NCBI RefSeq assembly: GCF_002261335.1
Contig: NZ_NEVL01000003.1
Location: 806,001 to 870,000, forward strand
DNA: 64,000 nucleotides
From: Bordetella genomosp. 1
GTDB taxonomy: Bacteria; Pseudomonadota; Gammaproteobacteria; Burkholderiales; Burkholderiaceae_B
Direction of reading: 5' to 3'
Below the pieces are notes generated by a model that was given only the letters and a program-made list of their open reading frames with translations, did not search any database and was not told where the DNA came from. This document shows, piece after piece, positions 39,069 to 48,983 of the stretch. Position 1 is the first letter of the stretch; each line of letters begins with the position of its first letter. A program made the translations under genes and the position numbers.

Positions 39069-40177
39069 GCGGCCTCCCGCGACTGGGCACGCTGGAACGA
39101 CAGCAGCAGGCGCAGCGCCGTGCGCGCCACCGCCGCGTCCGGCCCGTCCTGCATGGCGCGCAGCCGATCGGCCACGTCGGCCACATAGCCGTCGAGCTGC
39201 AGCGCGGCCAGGTCGGCATCGGCCGGCGCCACGGTGAGCGCCGTCGCATCGACGCTGAGGCTGCGCGCACGCGCCTCGGCCTGGCCGATGGCCTGCTGCA
39301 CCCGCTCCCAGCCGGCAAGCGTGACCTGCCCGGCGAGCTCGAGGCGCAGCACGTCGTCGGCGCCCAGGCCGGCGAGCCGCACGGCCAGCGCCTCGGTGTC
39401 GCTCTCCAGTCCCAGCGTCGCCTGCCATTGCTGCCAGCGGAACCGGCCGACCGGCACGCGCGTGACCTGCGGCGCCTGGCCCGGCGCGCCGATCACGACG
39501 TCGAGCACCTGGCCCGGCTCGTTGCCGCGAAAGCGGTCCTGCTCCGGCGTGCCCGCGTACCAGGTGCGCGCCTCGATCTCCAGGCAGCCGTGCCAGTCGC
39601 CCAGCGCCAGATAGTCGAGCCGCGCCCGCGTGGTGCGCTCGGGATCGATCGGGTTGGCGGCGTCGGCCGACTCGGGCAGGCGGCCGCTCACGCTGCCGTG
39701 CGCCAGCCCCACGCGCGGCAGCCCGGCCGGCGAGTCGAGATGGTCGAACGCGGCGGTCACGTCGTCGTAGGTGTGGCGCTGGGTCAGCGGCGCGGCGAGC
39801 ACGCACAGCGTGTCGAGCACCACGACCTGCGTGGTGTCGGGAATGTGGACGTTGGGCGGCACGCAGCCGAGCTGGCGCGCGCGCGACCAGACGCTGTCGG
39901 CCAGCGCCGCGTCGTGGTTGCCGGCGATCATCACCCACGGGCCGGTATAGGCCGCGAGCGCGTCGAACAGGCGCCGGATGCTGCGGTCGGACACGGCCTG
40001 CGTGTCGAAGACGTCGCCCGCGACCAGCACGGCATCGACCCGGCGCTCGTGCGCCAGCGCGGCGATGCGCGCCACGGTCTCGAGCCGGGCCTCGGCCAGC
40101 ACGGCCGCGTCATCGGTATCGAACTGGCCGTAGACTCGGCCGATCTGCCAGTCGGCAGTATGGAGAAAATGGGTCAA
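39065..40177 (-). CDS. SbcD/YhaO-like metallophosphoesterase nuclease
   Basis: 370-aa calcineurin-like phosphoesterase of the Mre11/SbcD group. Metal motifs: HTADWQIG (Asp9; the usual following His is Gln11), AGDVFD, AGNHD, LAHGSVSG and GDWHG. A C-terminal extension (about 270-370) probably contacts the ATPase. First gene of the two-gene unit; the ATPase overlaps by ATGA. Likely processes DNA ends with the ATPase. Gln in place of the motif-I His may change metal affinity, though some distant family members share DWQ. Confidence 0.86.
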   Translation of the reverse strand: MTHFLHTADWQIGRVYGQFDTDDAAVLAEARLETVARIAALAHERRVDAVLVAGDVFDTQAVSDRSIRRLFDALAAYTGPWVMIAGNHDAALADSVWSRARQLGCVPPNVHIPDTTQVVVLDTLCVLAAPLTQRHTYDDVTAAFDHLDSPAGLPRVGLAHGSVSGRLPESADAANPIDPERTTRARLDYLALGDWHGCLEIEARTWYAGTPEQDRFRGNEPGQVLDVVIGAPGQAPQVTRVPVGRFRWQQWQATLGLESDTEALAVRLAGLGADDVLRLELAGQVTLAGWERVQQAIGQAEARARSLSVDATALTVAPADADLAALQLDGYVADVADRLRAMQDGPDAAVARTALRLLLSFQRAQSREAA

Positions 40178-40229
40178 GGCGGGCCCTCTCTGGATCCCGC
40201 GATTGTGGCATAGCCGCCCGCCAGCGGCC

Positions 40230-41528
40230 TCAGGCCGGACCGGCGGCCAGGGCGCGCGGCGCCACCCGCTCCTTGCCGTAGCGCGACAGCGCCAGGTCGT
40301 CGGCCCGGATGCCGGGCTGGCGGCCCATCACCAGGTCGGCCGTGAGCTTGCCGGAGCCGCACGACATGGTCCAGCCCAGCGTGCCGTGGCCCGTGTTCAG
40401 GAACAGATTGTCGTAGCGGGTCGGCCCCACGATGGGGGTGCTGTCCGGCGTCATCGGCCGCAGGCCGGTCCAGAACTCCGCGCGCGCCACGTCGCCGGAA
40501 TCGGGGAACAGATCGTTGACCACGCGTTCGAGCGTGGCGCGGCGGGCGGGCTTGAGCCGCAGGTCGAAGCCGGCGAGCTCGGCCATGCCGCCCACGCGGA
40601 TGCGCTGGTCGAAGCGCGTGACCGCGACCTTGTAGGTTTCGTCGAGCACGGTGGAGACCGGCGCGGCGGCCGCGTCGGTGAGCGGGATCGTGAGCGAATA
40701 GCCCTTCACCGGATAGACCGGCAGATCGAGGCCGAGCGGCTCGAGAAAGCCGCGGCTGTAGCTGCCGAAGGCGGTCACGTAGCAGTCCGCGGTCAGCACC
40801 TCGTCGTTGGCCAGCCGCACGCCGGTGATGCGGTCTTTGTGGCGCACCAGGCCCTTGACCGGCGTGTCGAAGCGGAACTCGACGCCGAGCCCGCGCGCCA
40901 GTTCGGCCAGGGCCAGCGTGAAGCGGCGGCAATCGCCGGTCTCGTCGTTGGGCAGGCGCAGGCCGCCCGTCAGCTTGTGCAGCGAGCGCGCCAGCGCGGG
41001 TTCGGCCACCGGCAGCCGGTTGGCGTCGAGCAGCTCGTACGGCACGCCGACCTCCTCGAGCACGGCGATGTCGCGGCGCGCCGCCTCCATCTGCTTCTCG
41101 GTGCGGAACAGCTGCAGCGTGCCCTGGGCGCGCTGCTCGTAGGCGATGCCGGTGTCGGCGCGCAGGCTGCGCAGGCAGTCGCGGCTGTACTCGGCGATGC
41201 GCAGCATGCGCTCCTTGTTGACCGCATAGCGGTCCGCCGAACAGTTGGCCAGCATGGCCGCCATCCAGCGCCACTGATACAGCGAGCCATCCGGGCGCAC
41301 GGCCAGCGGCGCGTGCTTCTGGAACAGCCACTTGAAGGCCTTCATCGGGATGCCGGGGGCCGCCCAGGGGGTGGAATAGCCCGGCGACACCTGGCCGGCG
41401 TTGGCGTAGCTGGTCTCGTCGGCCGGACCGCCCTGGCGCTCGATGACCGTGACCCGCGCGCCCTGCCGGGCCAGGTAATAGGCCGTGGTGGTGCCGATGA
41501 CGCCGCTACCGAGAACGATGACGTGCAT
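40230..41528 (-). CDS. dadA: D-amino-acid dehydrogenase
   Basis: 432-aa FAD enzyme of the inner-membrane surface, oxidising D-amino acids, mainly D-alanine, to 2-oxo acids. N-terminal Rossmann motif [20 protein letters not shown], then [20 protein letters not shown] and the C-terminal [16 protein letters not shown] and [16 protein letters not shown] typical of DadA. Divergent from an lrp-type regulator, which suggests alanine/D-alanine-responsive control. No alanine racemase (dadX) beside it. Confidence 0.95.
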   Translation of the reverse strand: MHVIVLGSGVIGTTTAYYLARQGARVTVIERQGGPADETSYANAGQVSPGYSTPWAAPGIPMKAFKWLFQKHAPLAVRPDGSLYQWRWMAAMLANCSADRYAVNKERMLRIAEYSRDCLRSLRADTGIAYEQRAQGTLQLFRTEKQMEAARRDIAVLEEVGVPYELLDANRLPVAEPALARSLHKLTGGLRLPNDETGDCRRFTLALAELARGLGVEFRFDTPVKGLVRHKDRITGVRLANDEVLTADCYVTAFGSYSRGFLEPLGLDLPVYPVKGYSLTIPLTDAAAAPVSTVLDETYKVAVTRFDQRIRVGGMAELAGFDLRLKPARRATLERVVNDLFPDSGDVARAEFWTGLRPMTPDSTPIVGPTRYDNLFLNTGHGTLGWTMSCGSGKLTADLVMGRQPGIRADDLALSRYGKERVAPRALAAGPA

Positions 41529-41587
41529 GATGAAATCCCGAAAGGATGACGATTACGTGAATTCCTGTAGTCTAGGAGTCATATCCA

Positions 41588-41600
41588 AGTGAAAATCACT
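41588..41600. promoter_or_regulatory. possible Lrp site between dadA and lrp
   Basis: AGTGAAAATCACT is a perfect 5-bp inverted repeat in an AT-rich stretch of the 138-nt divergent region and looks like the AG...CT outer form of Lrp sites. Its role is inferred from position. Confidence 0.35.
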
Positions 41601-41666
41601 AAAATCCAGCCATCCAACCAGATTTAATCGGGTCCACCCCCAGGTTTGCGGGCCCGCGGAGTGAAA

Positions 41667-42134
41667 ATGCGCGACCTCGACCGCACCGACCGGAAAATCC
41701 TCGAAATCCTGCAGCGCAACGGCCGGATTTCCATCACCGAACTGGCCGAGCAGGTGAGCCTGTCGGCCACGCCCTGCTCGGAGCGGGTCAAGCGGCTCGA
41801 GCGCGAAGGCGTGATCACCGGCTACCACGCCCGCATCAACCCGGCCGCGCTGGGCAAGACCCTGCTGGTGTTTCTCGAGATCCGGCTGTCGGCCAAGTCG
41901 GGCGACGTGTTCGACAAGGTCAAGCAGGAGCTGATGTACGTGCCCGAGGTGATGGAGTGCCATCTGGTGTCGGGCGACTTCGATTACCTGGTCAAGGCGC
42001 GGCTGTCGGAGATGAACGAGTACCGGCGCCTGCTGGGCGAGATCCTCAAGCGCCTGCCGGCCTCCGCCGAGTCACACAGCTATGTGGTGATGGAGGAGAT
42101 CAAGGAAACGCTGTATCTGCCCACGGATCGCTGA
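41667..42134 (+). CDS. Lrp/AsnC-family transcriptional regulator
   Basis: 155 aa: N-terminal HTH (LDRTDRKILEILQRNGRIS, recognition around SLSATPCSERVKRLE) and C-terminal RAM domain (VMECHLVSGDFDYLVKARL). ATG 41667 is chosen because GGAG lies 5 nt upstream; in-frame TTG 41646 and GTG 41661 lack such a site. Divergent from dadA, so probably its alanine-responsive regulator (DadR-like) as well as a general Lrp candidate. The gene end overlaps the convergent GST by 35 nt. Confidence 0.92.
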   Translation: MRDLDRTDRKILEILQRNGRISITELAEQVSLSATPCSERVKRLEREGVITGYHARINPAALGKTLLVFLEIRLSAKSGDVFDKVKQELMYVPEVMECHLVSGDFDYLVKARLSEMNEYRRLLGEILKRLPASAESHSYVVMEEIKETLYLPTDR

Positions 42135-42774
42135 GCGCATCCAGCCGCAGCGGCGCCTGGTCCGGCTGCCAGGGCGCGACCTTGCGCATCGCCGTGGCAA
42201 ACAGCGCGCTGGCCTCCAGCGCCGCCAGCCAGGCCTGCACGCGGGGCCAGGGCTGGCCGGCGAACCAGGCCGCCTCGGTGTGGGCGTACTGGCGCACGAA
42301 CGGCATCACGGCCGCGTCGGCCAGGCCCGGCCGCGCCCCCGCCAGCCAGGCGTCGGCCGCCAGCCGCGCCTCCAGCGCGGCCACGAAGGCCGCCGCCCGC
42401 GCGCGATGGTCGGCCGCGTCGGCGCCGGGATAGCGCCCGGCATACTTGTAGCGGTCGAGATGGTGCTTGAACTCGCCGTCGCACGCGGCGATCAGGGCCT
42501 GCGCGGCCGCGGCGCCGTCGCGCCAGCCGCGCGGGTCGTGGCGCGCCAGCGCCCAGTGCATGATGTCCAGGCTCTCCGCCAGCACCTCGCCCTGCGGCAG
42601 CACCAGCACGGGCACCGTGCCCTTGGGCGAGGCCGCCAGCATCGCGGCCGGCTTGGCGCGCAGCTCGACCTCGCGCAGCACGCACGGCAGGCCCGCCACG
42701 AGCAGCGCCATGCGGGCCCGCATGGCGTATGGACAGCGGCGAAACGAATACAGAATGGGCAAAACCTCGGGCAT
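42100..42774 (-). CDS. glutathione S-transferase family protein
   Basis: 224 aa: thioredoxin-fold N-terminal domain with SFRRCPYAMRARMAL (Cys14-Pro-Tyr, where a nucleophilic Cys is expected) and PKGTVPVLVLPQGEVLAESLDIMHWA glutathione-binding elements (given in two parts here), then a helical C-terminal domain. The CPY form is closer to omega/Grx2-like enzymes with thiol-transferase activity than to classical Tyr/Ser GSTs. Its 3' end overlaps the convergent regulator; ATG 42774. Confidence 0.85.
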   Translation of the reverse strand: MPEVLPILYSFRRCPYAMRARMALLVAGLPCVLREVELRAKPAAMLAASPKGTVPVLVLPQGEVLAESLDIMHWALARHDPRGWRDGAAAAQALIAACDGEFKHHLDRYKYAGRYPGADAADHRARAAAFVAALEARLAADAWLAGARPGLADAAVMPFVRQYAHTEAAWFAGQPWPRVQAWLAALEASALFATAMRKVAPWQPDQAPLRLDALSDPWADTAFP

Positions 42775-42926
42775 CGGGGCAACCTTGTAACAGCGACGCG
42801 GGTGGACCGCTTGCAAGCGTGACAGAAGCATCGTCCGCTTTTTCTGTACCATTCTGCCGTGTCCTCACCCGCCGCGCATCCGCGGCAGGCTGCCGCGCCC
42901 CCGCGTGCGGCCCCGGAGCCCGATTC

Positions 42927-43670
42927 ATGTCCAAGCTGATGTCCAAACTGTCCCGTTACTTCTTTCGCGGCCTGATCACGATCCTGCCGATCGCGCTCAC
43001 GCTGTACCTGCTGTTCATTTTCCTGGCCTGGACCGAGTCGTTCGCGCTGGCCTTCCTGCGTCCCTTCATCGGCAATTTCTACTTCCCCGGCCTGGGCCTC
43101 ACGCTCGGCATCCTGATGATCCTGGCGATCGGCTACCTGGTGTCGCTCGAGCGCGTGCAACGCTTCATGACCTTCCTGGAGATGCCCTTCACCAACCTGC
43201 CGGTGATCAAGAGCATCTATTCCTCGCTCAAGAGCTTCGCCGACTACTTCTCGCCGGCCGCCAAGACCACCACCCAGCAGGTGGTGGTGCTGCGCCTGCC
43301 GAACCAGCCGCTGGAGCTGGTCGGCCTGATCACGCGCCGTGGCGCCGAGGGCCTGCCGGCCGGCTTTTTGCCGGGCGAACGCGTGGCCGTCTACCTGCCG
43401 ATGGGCTACATGATCGGCGGCTACACCGTGTTCGTGCCGCAGGAATGGGTCACCCCGATCGAGATGTCGGTCGAGGAAGCCATGCGCTCGTCGCTGATCG
43501 CCTGGATGGCGCGCGCGGAGGCGCAGGGCCCCGCCTCGGCCGAGGCGGCGCAGGCCGTGCAGCAGGAAATCAACGCGCACGCGCGACCCCAGGCGGCCGC
43601 CCCCGCCGCGCCGCCCGCCCCGCCCGCCGCCCCGGCGCCCGCTGCCGGCGAGCCGCCGCGCCAGCCCTGA
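42927..43670 (+). CDS. DUF502 membrane protein
   Basis: 247 aa. Two N-terminal transmembrane helices (about 15-40 and 52-75, FFRGLITILPIALTLYLLF and LTLGILMILAIGYLVSLE), then a DUF502 soluble domain (PVIKSIYSSLKSFADYFSP, FLPGERVAVYLPMGYMIGGY) and a C-terminal Ala/Pro-rich tail (about 213-247). The family has no established function; the conserved core suggests membrane assembly or transport support. Start ATG 42927 has GGAG 9 nt upstream; an internal ATG at 42939 is an alternative. Confidence 0.85.
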   Translation: MSKLMSKLSRYFFRGLITILPIALTLYLLFIFLAWTESFALAFLRPFIGNFYFPGLGLTLGILMILAIGYLVSLERVQRFMTFLEMPFTNLPVIKSIYSSLKSFADYFSPAAKTTTQQVVVLRLPNQPLELVGLITRRGAEGLPAGFLPGERVAVYLPMGYMIGGYTVFVPQEWVTPIEMSVEEAMRSSLIAWMARAEAQGPASAEAAQAVQQEINAHARPQAAAPAAPPAPPAAPAPAAGEPPRQP

Positions 43671-43845
43671 CACCGGGCTTGCGTCTCCCCAGGCTTGCCC
43701 CCCTTGCGGGGCGGCCGCGCTTTGGCAATGATGGCGAGGGGCGCACCGTGCGCCCGCATCCCGGGCCGCGCGCCGGCCGGCCCCGGGCGCGCATCACAGG
43801 CCGGTTTCCGTCAGGGCGCCCGCCCTGGCCCTGGAGTCGTTTCCG

Positions 43846-45018
43846 ATGTCTTTCCCCCCTGCTTCTGCCGCCCGCGCACAACGCGGCGGCGTACGCATCG
43901 ACAGCACCAGCGCCGCCACCGCGGCCGAGGCGCTGCAACAGGCCCGGCACCTCGTCACCGCGCTGGCACTGACCGAGTGGGTCGAAGTGCTGCCTGAAGA
44001 CGCGGGCGCCGCGGCGCCCGCCGTGCTGATCCAGGCACGGCCCGCGTTCGCCGCCCGCTACCTGCCCGGCGGCGACACCACCGGCCTGGCGCAGGCCCTG
44101 GGCCTGGACACCCATACCGACGCGGGCCTCGACCGCGAGATCGTGCTCGCCATGCTGGCCTGCCCGGTGCCGTTCACCTTCCCCGACGTGGCCGAGCTCG
44201 AATCGGCCGTGCGCATCCGCCGCTACATCGTGCAGGCCGCGCGCAAGACCGCCCTGGCCTTCGACACCGAGCAGGCCGAGCGGCCCGCGGGCTACTGGAC
44301 CTACGACGAGGCGCGCGGCTTCACCATCCTGCCCGGCCAGTCGCTGATCGAGGGCCTGCGCCGCGCCACCCAGCCCGAGGCCTCGGGCGAGCTCTATGCG
44401 TTCTCCTGCTACCGCGCCACCGAATACGTCACCGTGCTGGGCATCGCCCAGGAGCTCGAGACCGCCAATCCGGAGATGGCGTGGCGCCTGCAGCGCCAGT
44501 GGGAAACCCGCGCCGTGATGTCGGGGCGCTTCCACGAGGCCTTCCTGCGCGAGTACGGGTCGCTCGACGCGCCGCTGCCGCCGCGCTTCTACGTGCCGGG
44601 CGACCGGCTCTGGTTCCGCAACCCCGACGAGCACTCGTCCAACGTCGAAGGCTACGAGGGCTCCTGGGTGTTCTACCTGGGCGACGGCCTGTTCAACAAC
44701 TTCTGGAAGCGCGACCAGCCCTTCACGTTCACCGCCAAGTGCGTGGAGATCTACCACTGGCGCCACGGCGCGCGCACCGATGCGCGCGGCAAGCTCTTCA
44801 TCGACGAAGACATCGTGGAGGCGCGCGTGCGCGAGACGCTGGCCGACCCCGACGCGACCGCGCGCATCCTCGAGCGCATGGTGCGCATCCGCGATCCGCA
44901 GGGCGTCTACGCCGAAGGCGGCTGCATCGATGCCACGCGCGAGTGCGCGCGCTGGGTCCGCCCCGGCCACGCCGACGTGGTGCTGCCGGAGTATCCCCTG
45001 CCCGGCTCGGCCGACTGA
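43846..45018 (+). CDS. Tgl-like protein (possible transglutaminase homologue)
   Basis: 390 aa without a signal peptide. Two segments resemble the spore transglutaminase Tgl of Bacillus, as I remember it: GELYAFSCYRATEYVTV (Cys188, corresponding to catalytic Cys116 in FYAFECATA) and PGDRLWFRNPDEHSSNVEGY followed by SWVFYLGDGLF (cf. GDCLYFKNP and the LLGED strand). FPDVAELESAVRIRRYIVQA also matches the AEL...R helix. The Bacillus Glu before the Cys is Ser187 here and the second Glu position seems to be Ser273 (nearest Glu 271), so catalysis may differ. The N-terminal ~95 residues are extra. Not an operon member; upstream 175 nt show no terminator. Family assignment is from memory. Confidence 0.6.
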   Translation: MSFPPASAARAQRGGVRIDSTSAATAAEALQQARHLVTALALTEWVEVLPEDAGAAAPAVLIQARPAFAARYLPGGDTTGLAQALGLDTHTDAGLDREIVLAMLACPVPFTFPDVAELESAVRIRRYIVQAARKTALAFDTEQAERPAGYWTYDEARGFTILPGQSLIEGLRRATQPEASGELYAFSCYRATEYVTVLGIAQELETANPEMAWRLQRQWETRAVMSGRFHEAFLREYGSLDAPLPPRFYVPGDRLWFRNPDEHSSNVEGYEGSWVFYLGDGLFNNFWKRDQPFTFTAKCVEIYHWRHGARTDARGKLFIDEDIVEARVRETLADPDATARILERMVRIRDPQGVYAEGGCIDATRECARWVRPGHADVVLPEYPLPGSAD

Positions 45019-45025
45019 TCCGAGC

Positions 45026-45061
45026 AAAAAAAGGCCGCCGCGCCGGTTGGCGTGGCGGCCT
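45026..45061 (-). terminator. rho-independent terminator of the glycerol ABC operon
   Basis: On the minus strand a 13-bp stem with one mismatch (GGCCGCC...GGCGGCC arms, 4-nt loop) is followed by seven T (45032 down to 45026), 60 nt after the glpV stop. Confidence 0.85.
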
Positions 45062-45122
45062 GCCTCACGCGCGGACGGCACCCCCGCTTGCTCAGGAGCT
45101 CCCTCGCCGTCCGCCGCTGTGA

Positions 45123-46868
45123 TCAGCGCACCTTGCCCTCCTTCCAGGCCTGCAGCAGCTTCTCGTAGGGGATGGTCTCGCCCTTGGGCTTTTCGTTGGC
45201 GAGCTTCTTCCAAGGCGCGTGCTGATCCGACAGCCACTTGTTCGGATCGCCCTTCGGATTGAGCTTGGGCGCGCACTGCGCCATGCCGGCACGCTCGAGC
45301 CGCGCCATCACCTGGTCCATCTCGTTGGCGAGGTTGTCCATGGCGGCCTGCGGGGTCTTCTCGCCCGTCACGGCGGTGGCCACGTTCTTCCACCACAGCT
45401 GCGCCAGCTTGGGATAGTCGGGCACGTTGTTGCCGGTCGGCGTCCACGCGACCCGCGCCGGGCTGCGATAGAACTCGATCAGGCCGCCGTACTTGTCGGC
45501 GTTCTTGGTGAAGTAGTCGCTGTGGATGTCGGTGTCGCGGATGAAGGTCAGGCCCGTGATCGACTTCTTCAGCGACACGGTCTTGGAGGTCACGAACTGG
45601 GCGTAGAGCCAGGCCGCCGCCATGCGATCCGGGTTGGTCGACTTGAAGAAGGTCCAGGAGCCCACGTCCTGGTAGCCGTTCTGCATGCCGTCCTTCCAGT
45701 ACGGACCATAGGGCGACGGCGCCATGCGCCACTTCGGCGTGCCGTCGTCGTTGACCACCGGCAGCCCCTTCTTGGTCATGTCGGCCGTGAAGGCCGTGTA
45801 CCAGAAGATCTGCTGCGCGATCTGCCCCTGCGCCGGCACCGGACCCGACTCGGAGAAGGTCATGCCCATGGCCTGCTGCGGCGCGTACTTCTTCATCCAG
45901 TCGATGTATTTGGTGAGCGCGTAGACCGCGGCCGGGCTGTTGGTGGCACCGCCGCGCGCCACCGACGCGCCCACCGGCGTGCACTTGTCGTCGGCCACGC
46001 GGATGCCCCATTCGTCGACCGGCATGCCGTTGGGCAGGCCCTTGTCGGCGGCGCCCGCCATCGACAGCCACGCGTCGGTGAAGCGCCAGCCCAGCGACGG
46101 ATCCTTCTTGCCGTAGTCCATGTGGCCGTAGATCTTCTTGCCATCGAGCTCCTTCACGTCGTTGGTGAAGAAATCGGCGATGTCCTCATAGGCCGACCAA
46201 TTGGTGGGCACGCCGAGGTCGTAGCCGTACTTGGCCTTGAACTTGTCCTGCAGGTCCTTGCGCGCGAACCAGTCCGCGCGGAACCAGTACACGTTGGCGA
46301 ACTGCTGGTCGGGCAGCTGGTAGAGCTTGCCGTCGGGCGCGGTGGTGAACTTGGTGCCGATGAAATCCTTCAGGTCCAGGTCCGGGTTGGTGTAGTCCTT
46401 GCCCGCGCCTGCCATGTAGTCCGACAGCGGCAGGATCGCGCCGTAGCGGTAGTGCGTACCGATCAGGTCGGAGTCGGAGATCCAGCCGTCGTAGATCGAC
46501 TTGCCCGACTGCATCGAGGTCTGCAGCTTCTCGACCACGTCGCCTTCCTGGATCAGGTCGTGCGTGACCTTGATGCCGGTGATTTCCGTGAACGCCTTCG
46601 CCAGCGTCTTGGACTCGTACTCGTGCGTGGTGATGGTCTCGGAGACCACGCTGATCTCGTTCACTCCCTTGGCCTTGAGCTTGGCCGCCGCCTCGATGAA
46701 CCACTTCATCTCGGCCATCTGCTTGTCTTTCGACAGGCTGGACGGCTGGAACTCGCTGTCCACCCACTTCTGCGCCTCGGGTTCGCCGGCCCAGACGGCC
46801 GTGGAACCGATCAGCGCGATCGCGGCCGCCATGGCACGCACGCGAAACTGCTGCACCCGCACTTTCAT
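45123..46868 (-). CDS. glpV: glycerol ABC transporter substrate-binding protein
   Basis: 581-aa periplasmic solute-binding protein of the family-1 type. Signal peptide (AMAAAIALIGSTAVWAG), mature domain with ISVVSETITTHEYESKTL and DAWLSMAGAADKGLPNGMPV, and SWTFFKSTNPDRMAAAWLYAQ; very long for the family, as is characteristic of GlpV. Last gene of glpSTPQUV; role from the complete order and the adjoining glpRD. Terminator follows. Glycerol specificity is from synteny with Rhizobium. Confidence 0.88.
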   Translation of the reverse strand: MKVRVQQFRVRAMAAAIALIGSTAVWAGEPEAQKWVDSEFQPSSLSKDKQMAEMKWFIEAAAKLKAKGVNEISVVSETITTHEYESKTLAKAFTEITGIKVTHDLIQEGDVVEKLQTSMQSGKSIYDGWISDSDLIGTHYRYGAILPLSDYMAGAGKDYTNPDLDLKDFIGTKFTTAPDGKLYQLPDQQFANVYWFRADWFARKDLQDKFKAKYGYDLGVPTNWSAYEDIADFFTNDVKELDGKKIYGHMDYGKKDPSLGWRFTDAWLSMAGAADKGLPNGMPVDEWGIRVADDKCTPVGASVARGGATNSPAAVYALTKYIDWMKKYAPQQAMGMTFSESGPVPAQGQIAQQIFWYTAFTADMTKKGLPVVNDDGTPKWRMAPSPYGPYWKDGMQNGYQDVGSWTFFKSTNPDRMAAAWLYAQFVTSKTVSLKKSITGLTFIRDTDIHSDYFTKNADKYGGLIEFYRSPARVAWTPTGNNVPDYPKLAQLWWKNVATAVTGEKTPQAAMDNLANEMDQVMARLERAGMAQCAPKLNPKGDPNKWLSDQHAPWKKLANEKPKGETIPYEKLLQAWKEGKVR

Positions 46869-46974
46869 GACTGTCTCCTCGCTGAGCTTCCCGTGTTGTG
46901 CTGCCGGTCGCGGGCCGGGAAGGCTGAGCCACGCTCCTTGGGACCCCCACACTGCCGACGAGGCGATGCGCGCC

Positions 46975-47283
46975 TCACCCTTTGCGCATCACCAGCGCCA
47001 GCAGCACCATCGAAATCGCGAAACCGAGCCACAGCGTGGGCGGCGCCTCGAGCGCGAACCACTGCACGAAGCGCTCGCCCAGGCCGACCCATGCCAGGTT
47101 GACCCAGGCCGCCACCATCAGCCCGATGAAGAGCCGGTCGCCGCGCGTGGTGGCGATCGGCAGAAAGCCCTTGCGCAGCCGCGTCGGCGAGCGCAGCTCC
47201 CACACCGTCATGCCCACCAGCATCAGCACCACGCAGCTGAAGAACACCGCCACCGGCACCGTCCAGACCATCCAGTCGAACAT
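46975..47283 (-). CDS. glpU: DUF2160 small membrane protein of glycerol ABC operon (GlpU-like)
   Basis: 102 aa, three hydrophobic segments with a basic loop (WELRSPTRLRKGFLPIATTR). It is the small membrane protein typically placed between glpQ and glpV in glycerol ABC operons (DUF2160); its exact role is not known. Ten nt after glpQ stop and 106 nt before glpV. Confidence 0.85.
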   Translation of the reverse strand: MFDWMVWTVPVAVFFSCVVLMLVGMTVWELRSPTRLRKGFLPIATTRGDRLFIGLMVAAWVNLAWVGLGERFVQWFALEAPPTLWLGFAISMVLLALVMRKG

Positions 47284-47293
47284 GGCGCCCTCC

Positions 47294-48098
47294 TCAGACG
47301 CGGCCCATCGCGAAGCCCTTCGCGATGTAGTGCCGCACGAACCAGATCACGATCGCGCCGGGCACGATGGTGAGCACGCCCGCCGCGGCCAGCACGCCCC
47401 AGTCCATGCCCGAGGCCGACACCGTGCGCGTCATGGTGGCCACGATGGGCTTGGCGTTGACCGAGGTCAGCGTGCGCGCCAGCAGCAGCTCGACCCAGCT
47501 GAACATGAAGCAGAAGAACGCCGCCACCCCGACCCCGGCCTTGATGAGCGGCAGGAAGATGGTGAGGAAGAAGCGCGGGAAGGAGTAGCCGTCGACATAG
47601 GCCGTCTCGTCGATCTCGCGCGGCACGCCCGACATGAAGCCCTCCAGGATCCACACCGCCAGCGGCACGTTGAACACCAGGTGCGCCAGCGCCACCGCCA
47701 GGTGCGTGTCCATCAGGCCCACCGAGGTGTAGAGCTGGAAGAACGGCAGCAGGAACACCGCGGGCGGCGTCATGCGGTTGGTGAGCAGCCAGAAGAACAC
47801 GTGCTTGTCGCCGATGAAGCGGTAGCGCGAGAACGCATAGGCGGCGGGCAGCGCCACCGTCAGCGAGATCACCGTGTTGATCGCGACGTAGATCAGCGAG
47901 TTGATGTAGCCCGAGTACCAGGCCGAGTCGGTGAAGATGGTGCGGTAGTGCTCCAGCGTGAATTCGCGCGGGAACAGCGTGAGCTCGCCCACGATCTCCG
48001 TATTGGTCTTGAACGACATGTTCAGCATCCAGTAGAGCGGCAGGATGGCGAACACCAGGTAGAGCGCGAGAAACAGCGGCCGCCAGGCGGATCTGGGT

Positions 48099-48106
<8 letters not shown>
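47294..48106 (-). CDS. glpQ: glycerol ABC transporter permease GlpQ
   Basis: 270-aa inner-membrane permease (six helices) with the EAA-like cytoplasmic loop VPREIDETAYVDGYS that contacts the ATPases. Ends about 10 nt before glpU. Start overlaps glpP by 8 nt. Its N-terminus has the LYLVFAILPLYWMLNMSFK signature of binding-protein-dependent sugar permeases. Confidence 0.9.

Positions 48107-48979
<873 letters not shown>

Positions 48980-48983
<4 letters not shown>

Noticed and set aside
36489-39188. 899-residue plus-strand frame opposite the SMC-like ATPase
   Set aside because: Opposite strand to a protein with intact Walker motifs; low-complexity Arg/Leu/Gln.
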